DNA from: Pilasporangium apinafurcum
Lineage: Eukaryota > Oomycota > Peronosporomycetes > Pythiales > Pythiaceae
NCBI GenBank assembly: GCA_001600495.1
Contig: BCKE01000037.1
Coordinates: 261,322-325,321, forward strand
Length of the DNA stretch: 64,000 bases
Direction: 5' to 3'
Of the stretch, positions 58,701 to 64,000 are shown one piece after another. The number at the start of each line of letters is the position of its first letter. Within the stretch, counting starts at the first letter, position 1. The position numbers and the translations under genes were made by a program. The notes beneath the pieces are model-generated. The model was not told the origin of the DNA, ran no database searches, and worked only from the letters and a program-made list of their open reading frames with translations.

Positions 58701-60255
58701 GAAAGTATGAAACAGGCGGCTGATGCAGCAGCACTGTACGAAAAAGGTCAAATGTATGAAAAAGCGGCTCAGATCTACATCCAAATGAAGAATTTGGCGA
58801 AGGCTGCACCATTAATGGCGAGGGTGAAGACTCCGAAAATTCATGCTCAGTACGGACGAGCGAAAGAAGCAGCGGGCGAATACAATGCCGCCTCGGACGC
58901 GTATGAGGCAGCCTGTGATATGGATAATGTGGTTCGCATCCAGTTGGAGAATCTGAACAACCCAGACAAGGCGTTTTCTATCGTGCGTGAGACAAAATCG
59001 TCCGAAGGCGCGTTGGTTGTCGCAAAGTATTGTACTGAATCCGGAAATTTCAAGGGTGCAATTGAATTCTTACTAATGGCCAACAAAGAGGATGAGGCGT
59101 TCCAACTCGCGCTCTCACACAACGAAATTGACGTGTTTACAGATCTGCTTGGTGATAAAATCTCTGTGGAGCGCGCCGCGAAAGTGGCGCAGTATTACGA
59201 GCAATCGCAAGCACTTACCCGTGCAGCCGAGTTCTACCAGATCTGTGGCAACTATCACAAGGCTCTCCGTCTCTTCCTGCAAGGCGGGGATTCTGAGCTC
59301 AGCAAAGCTATCGATGTCGTAGGGAAAGCGCGCAACGACATGCTCACACATACACTTATCGATCATTTGATGGGTGAGACCGACGGCATCCCCAAAGATC
59401 CAAACCATATTTTCCGTCTGTACATGGCGCTGGGTAACTACGCGCAAGCCGCGAAAACTGCTATCATCATCTCTCGGCAAGAGCAAGAGCTTGGCAATTA
59501 TAAGATTGCACATGATGTCCTCGTAGAGACACATCGTCAACTCGATGCCCACAAAATTCACGTCGCACAGGAACTTCGCTTGTCGCTAATGCTCTTGCAT
59601 AGCTATATTCTAGTCAAAAAGCTCGTCAAACGTGGAGACCATATGGCGGCTGCTCGGATGCTCGTGCGTGTGGTGAAGCACATCTCGAAGTTCCCCACCC
59701 ACGTCGCGAATATTTTGATCTCGGCAGTTATTGAATGTCAGCGGGCGGGTCTCAGAGCATACAGTTACGACTACGCCACAACTCTCATGCGGCCCGAATA
59801 TCGTAACAACATTGACAAAGAGATCAAGCGCAAGATCGAGACGATTGTGCGACGCCCCAACAAGGAGCAAGCGCCGGATCCGACCACACCGTGTCCATTC
59901 TGTGGGAATGATCTACCTGAGGCTGAGTTGGATTGCACGAAATGCAAGAACTGGATCCCATACTGCGTCGTTTCGGTAAGAAAAAGAAATAGAGGAAGGT
60001 GAAGTTGCATCGATACGTGTTTGCTGATGTTATTGTTCCTGCAATTTTTCGGTACAGGGCTACCATATGGTGAAGGAGGATTGGTCCAAGTGTCCATACT
60101 GCGCATTTCCAGCTCTCTACTCGCAATTCGACAGTCATTTGAAATCGGATCCAACCTGTCCCATGTGTGAGCATGCGCTGACTGCGGCAGAAATTAGTCA
60201 AATTCCAGCGAGTGACGTGAAGTTGGGAGAAGCGACCAACGAGGATACACCCTGA
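55730..60255 (+). CDS. IFT144: Intraflagellar transport protein IFT144 (WDR19)
   Basis: IFT144 is an IFT-A core subunit for retrograde flagellar transport and membrane-protein entry. Six exons (55730-56272, about 56357-56493, 56567-56664, 56743-57580, 57656-59973 and 60059-60255) give about 1,370 residues, as in other eukaryotes. The N-terminal WD40 part reads AGKNGLVHIFDRQGEQYDEI, VVGKHSRKVTCGAWN, LGGDDRMITITNQKGDT and HVAVGMNNRVWYY. The TPR solenoid follows with NLLAGHVSMLFGDYAEARRL, FRLGDIRRGMRLV, SPKIHAQYG-like KTPKIHAQYGRAKEAAGEY, and FRLYMALGNYAQAAKTAII. The C-terminus has paired CxxC zinc motifs (PCPFCGNDLPEAELDCTKC, CPYCAFPALYSQF, CPMCEHAL) ending at TGA 60255. The match is strong throughout. 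Confidence 0.96.
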
Positions 60256-60490
60256 TGGTTCAGACACCATCTTGTTGATTTCAAAGTACTCACTGTGGCA
60301 GCACCAACTTGGGATGTTTCCGTCAATGCGTATTTGCTTTGTTTTCAATGCGTGATTCTATATTTTTTTATCATTTCCATTCACGCTGCTTCTCGCTCTC
60401 GTCTTTTAAGCGCAAAAGATACACATCTCTTTCTACAGCATTTGCTCCACTATTGTATAACCACTCGCTCTTCTATCTCTCACAGACAAA

Positions 60491-61339
60491 TTACGACATG
60501 AACTGCATCGTTTTCTCGTACACGAGAAACGTCACGGCACTCACGGGAAACGCGCGCAGCATCGTGGCGCCAAAGCCTTTGAGGAAATACTGTGCACCCT
60601 CCGCTGCGAAATGCTCCTTCGTCAATTGCCATGCCGACCGCTGATGCGTGAAGCTCTGACTCTGCACACAAGACTTGACCACGTCCACGGGTTGGGTGAT
60701 GAACCACGAGGTGGACCCAGCGATACCTCCCGCCAACAACAGATGTAGATCCGTTTCTTTCTCGGAATCACCACCCGTCATCCACTTTTTGGTGAGCTCA
60801 TACGTGAAGAAATACGAACCAAAGGCCGGCACGTCACGTAATAAACACATCTCCCACCCGCGGTAGACACCCTTCAATCCATGCTGTCGGTAGATTTGTC
60901 TGCCGCAGTCGATGGTGCTGCGCTTAACCGCGCTCTCGTCGACCTGCATCTGGATCTTGACGTGTTCCGACGGTGCCGCAAACACAGTCTGAACTAGTCC
61001 GGCCGCCGCACCTGCACAGAAGTTTTCAGAAGCGGTAAGGACGTCGCGCTGTCTCATGTCCTTGATGGAGCGGGCGACGATACCCTGTACACCGAAAACG
61101 ACGGCGTTGATCGGCGCATTCGAGAGGATAGGTGACAATAATCCCTTGTACAATCCCTGTATTCCCTCATGGACTGCGATATGGCGAATTGTCTGTATTA
61201 CACTCGGTGGTGGATGCAAACTCGCGTCGCCGGTCTGTAGTCGCACTTTGACTGTGTCGAGTGGATGACCAGCGATGATGCCGGCAACGCCGCCGATGGT
61301 GCCGGCATTGAGGTCTTTCACGATGTCCAGCCATTCCAT
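60491..61339 (-). CDS. Mitochondrial carrier family protein (SLC25, carnitine/basic-amino-acid-like)
   Basis: Single exon, 282 residues, three-repeat carrier fold of the inner mitochondrial membrane. Signature motifs: PLDTVKVRLQ (repeat 1), a diverged APSEHVKIQMQ (repeat 2) and QPVDVVKSCVQ (repeat 3). Other stretches are GGVAGIIAGHPLDTVKVR, YKGLLSPILSNAPINAVVFG, VYRGWEMCLLRDVPAFGSYF and KGFGATMLRAFPVSAVTFLV. The RDVPAFGSYF segment and overall pattern are those of the carnitine/acylcarnitine and ornithine/basic amino-acid carrier group (SLC25A20/A29/A15). The exact substrate cannot be set by eye. It is convergent with IFT144, with 235 bp between stops. No presequence, as usual for the family. 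Confidence 0.92.
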   Translation of the reverse strand: MEWLDIVKDLNAGTIGGVAGIIAGHPLDTVKVRLQTGDASLHPPPSVIQTIRHIAVHEGIQGLYKGLLSPILSNAPINAVVFGVQGIVARSIKDMRQRDVLTASENFCAGAAAGLVQTVFAAPSEHVKIQMQVDESAVKRSTIDCGRQIYRQHGLKGVYRGWEMCLLRDVPAFGSYFFTYELTKKWMTGGDSEKETDLHLLLAGGIAGSTSWFITQPVDVVKSCVQSQSFTHQRSAWQLTKEHFAAEGAQYFLKGFGATMLRAFPVSAVTFLVYEKTMQFMS

Positions 61340-62786
61340 TTGCGGATACTACTGCTGTTGCGACAGACTTGCAATTTTGGCAGATGGATCCGTCGACGAC
61401 GCACGCACGCACGTCCCCCTTTTCGTCCACCACCCACCCGCGTTCGGCACAAGCGGCGCAAAGAATGTATGGAGAAAGGTATAGTGAGACTTCCACAGTA
61501 ATCACAACCAGTGCCATTCCCCCTAAACCTAAACCAGCAGAGACAGACCGATACGATTGGTACTTCAAGTACTGTGCACATATTTTAGCCAATCAAAAGT
61601 GTTATCAGCAAACTGACAGCAACTACTGAACCAATTAAAACGCGCCAATGGAAATGAGACATTCAATAGTGGTTGAACTTGCCAACGAATGGGTACGAGG
61701 GATATGCATGACTTGGCCTTAGCCTCTATCCCCATTTCTTCTAGCGGTAGAACACACTTTGGCGTGTCTTTTTAAACCAAGCAACCCCTATTGATAAAAG
61801 CAAAAAATTCTTTTGAATTTTATGCAATAAACATTTTTCAGCGCCATCCTTCTTTTCAAGAACATATGCGAAGCGATGACAGTGCATGTCCAAAGAGATC
61901 CAGCTGATGACAAAGTCAAAGTGATTGTCCAGAAAGCGTGGTGCGGTAGTATCGGTGAGAAAGGAAGACAAGCATCACACATACAAGGTTATGTAGGACA
62001 GTGGGAGTCTTGAGCGCGTCCATGTCTGTGGTATTACCGCCAACGCACCGTTGAGTCGCACATATGCATTTAATAAACCACTGTTTACCACTATCATTAA
62101 TCTTCAAACTGGGAACTGGTGGCAGCTATCTTATGAAATCTTCAGTCAAACACTATTGCAAGATCTGTGGCAAGTGAGCTGCTGTTCCAACCGCAATAAG
62201 CAACGACAGCACTTGAATAACTCCATGCGGTGGCTCTTCATCCCTAGTACGTTACTCCACATATCATCCATAGCTGTAGACTTCCAAGTACAGTCTCGTG
62301 CCTGACTATCGTCTGTCTCACTTGTCAATCTCACAACATCGATTTCAGTCGAAAGGCATGGCTAAGTCATTACAAGTTCAAAATACTACTGAATCACAAG
62401 ATGAGACGATCGAGAAGAAGGATGATCGAGTGTGAGGAACACTATACACCAAAGACTTGTTATTAGAGTCCAGGTGTTGGAGATGCTCACTCCGCGGTTG
62501 TCTAGTCTTAAGTGGCTTTTGCTGGGCAAGTCGAACACAAACAAAAAACAGGAGCTCCTTCCTGAGGTACTTTGATGTCTCATATGGTTGCTTGAGTTTA
62601 AAGCACACAATATAGCATGACTGGATACTACCCTTCCCTATTTCAAGACCACATTACACTTTATTATCCGAGAAGCAATAACTCTCACTATCTGTTGTAT
62701 TTGAGTTGTAATACGATGGGGATAAAACAACAGGAATGGTTACATCTCTTTTGTACAATGCATCATACAAACTATACAAATGTACC

Positions 62787-62818
62787 ACGCGTGGTATAAA
62801 TAGAGAATAAAGGTTAAA
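62787..62818. repeat. Palindrome TACCACGCGTGGTA with AATAAAGGTTAAA tail
   Basis: The 14-bp palindrome is perfect and shares the ACGCGT centre with the 55.5-kb palindrome. Both are followed within 15 bp by GAATAAAGGTTAAA, so the two loci look related. Confidence 0.55.
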
Positions 62819-63026
62819 GTGTGACTACTAAAATAGTTTTTCGAGCAATAGAGAAACTAGAGCCAATATGACAGCATACTAACCAGTGAAATTAGAGAAA
62901 TTTAGTGGTTTTGTAGACGAAAATTGCTACCTTCCAGAGGGATGTATGAGAAACCGGATTAAGCAGAAGACATAATAATGGAGAGGATGCAAACATTCAA
63001 GGGTCGACGACACTACACTGGTACAC

Positions 63027-63060
63027 ATTCCAATGTACCAAATACTTGGTACATTGGAAT
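63027..63060. repeat. Perfect 15-bp-arm hairpin
   Basis: ATTCCAATGTACCAA (63027-63041) and its exact complement TTGGTACATTGGAAT (63046-63060) flank a 4-nt loop, ATAC. No gene is associated. Confidence 0.8.
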
Positions 63061-63395
63061 ATTGGTAGTTGATGTGACGATTACTGGGTTTTTGCCGACG
63101 ATGATTGGACAAAAGTCGACTTGAAGAATTATGATTGGATAAAATACAAAGAACTTCAAGGATGTTGGTGGGCGAAGGTGGCAACTTGAACGCAAAATGA
63201 AAAGTGAATTAGATGGAGGACTTAGTTCGCTACCACTACATCTAAGCTCCCGTTGAATGCATCTTTTCCTAATCTGATTACGATCATCTTTCTNCTTTCT
63301 TCCTTTACACATGTATTTATATGCAACTATGTATTTCTGACTATTTTCNCTCTTAATGTATTGAAATGACTTTAAGGTATGTAATGTCGTCTGAC

Positions 63396-63452
63396 CTCGA
63401 ACGCAAGGTCAGGCACATGTCGACGCTACGCTTGTTCCTTGCGTGCGAGGTC
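63396..63452. repeat. Inverted repeat around GTCAGGCA motifs
   Basis: GACCTCGAACGCAAGG near 63396 is matched on the other strand by CCTTGCGTGCGAGGTC near 63437, with one mismatch in 16. Each arm is followed by a direct copy of GGTCAGGCA, so direct and inverted repeats overlap. Confidence 0.6.
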
Positions 63453-63720
63453 AGGCATGTGTTACAGTTGATTACTACTGCTTTTAGGAATGATTATATG
63501 TTTCCGTAGGAATAAAGATTCAAACACAAGATGTAAAAGAACCAAAAAAATTCAAAGAACACAGGAGAGAAGGTACACTAGTACGGCAGACGCGGTATTC
63601 TCCACAAAAAAGGAAGAAAATCCAGATATGAGAAAAACCGACATAAAAAAAGTTCAACAGAAAATCAACTGATGCACAAGGAAAAAATACCAAAGAACAA
63701 GACTAGCGAATGACCCAAGA

Positions 63721-63741
63721 TGTAAAAGGGTAACCCTTTTA
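63721..63741. repeat. Perfect 10-bp-arm hairpin
   Basis: GTAAAAGGGT and ACCCTTTTAC are exact complements with a single A between them. It is the third such structure in 700 bp. Confidence 0.7.
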
Positions 63742-64000
63742 CTGGCTTACACTGTTGTGCAGTGAGGAAGCGCAATTGATTGGCGACGGACGTCGTCAAT
63801 CAAAGGGAAAGGAAAGAGGAAAACCGAAAGAGACTTACTCTTTAGGAGGAAAATTAGGAACTGAATTATTGTTTTAATAAAGCTACCTAGAAAGTGAAAT
63901 GAATGACTGATGTTCGAGTGTCCAATTCGAACATAGCCAACTATACAAAATCGTATATAAAAGGATTGTTTCTCTTTGATAACATGGGAATAGTATTGTT

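Larger units (their letters stand above)
61340..64000. other. Gene-poor region with hairpins
   Basis: In 2.66 kb neither strand has a recognisable gene. The stretch has several inverted repeats between 62.78 and 63.93 kb (listed separately), two N bases (63294, 63349), and A-rich sequence near 63540-63700. It may be repetitive or relic transposon DNA. Confidence 0.45.

Noticed and set aside
63890-63935. GTTCGA motifs resembling a tRNA T-loop
   Set aside because: No acceptor stem, D-arm or anticodon arm can be folded around them. They form a simple inverted repeat.
1-64000. CRISPR arrays, bacterial operons or prophage genes
   Set aside because: There are no regularly spaced repeats. The genes have spliceosomal introns and eukaryote-specific products.

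Overview
The window is nuclear DNA from a eukaryote with a compact genome. It holds about 27 protein-coding genes in 64 kb on both strands, with short GT-AG introns (mostly about 60-110 nt) and intergenic gaps that are often under 350 bp. The gene set suggests an oomycete, with an Albugo-like compact genome as my best guess. That rests on flagellar and centriolar genes (CEP78-like, TMEM107, IFT144), a METTL4-type adenine methyltransferase, a BRCT-PNKP protein and Fanzor-type transposon nucleases. The organism is inferred from content, not proven.

Layout. 0-11.7 kb: a small membrane protein, YIF1, proteasome subunit Rpn1 (PSMD2), a CEP78-like basal-body protein, and an EST1/SMG-type TPR protein ending in a Zc3h12a/NYN nuclease domain. 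11.7-17 kb: a sparse stretch, a tandem two-domain GST, a small inverted-repeat transposon with TTAA flanks, AT-rich DNA and a METTL4-like methyltransferase. 17-28 kb: an unrecognised TPR/multi-membrane protein, a CaM-kinase-like kinase, TMEM104-like and TMEM107-like membrane proteins, and mitochondrial aconitase. 28-45 kb is dense housekeeping: SMC3, a PCIF1-like cap methyltransferase, ribosomal protein L3, ribophorin I, mitochondrial bL12, ATP23 protease, a CCCH-ABITRAM fusion, a Csm1/Pcs1-like coiled-coil protein and a FYVE-TPR protein. 45-55.7 kb is the accessory part: two unrelated, broken Fanzor (eukaryotic TnpB) genes flanking a BRCT-PNKP repair enzyme and a dual-specificity pseudophosphatase, then a long palindrome. 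55.7-61.3 kb: IFT144/WDR19 and a mitochondrial carrier. 61.3-64 kb: no gene recognised, but several perfect or near-perfect hairpins.

Functional themes: flagellum assembly (CEP78-like, TMEM107, IFT144), chromosome structure (SMC3, Csm1-like), N6-adenine methylation (METTL4-like, PCIF1-like), RNA and protein turnover (EST1-NYN, Rpn1, ATP23), and the secretory pathway (YIF1, ribophorin I). Neighbours do not form operons. Several pairs are divergent or tightly convergent, e.g. ABITRAM/Csm1-like 57 bp apart and SMC3/PCIF1 149 bp apart.

The most unusual items are the EST1-NYN architecture, the two Fanzor families with different kinds of decay, the 20-bp-core palindrome at 55.5 kb, the pseudophosphatase with Ser at the catalytic Cys position, the CCCH-ABITRAM fusion, and the GST pair whose two halves have lost different motifs. 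Exon boundaries were read by eye from GT/AG sites and reading-frame continuity. For multi-exon genes the listed interval is the span from start codon to stop codon.
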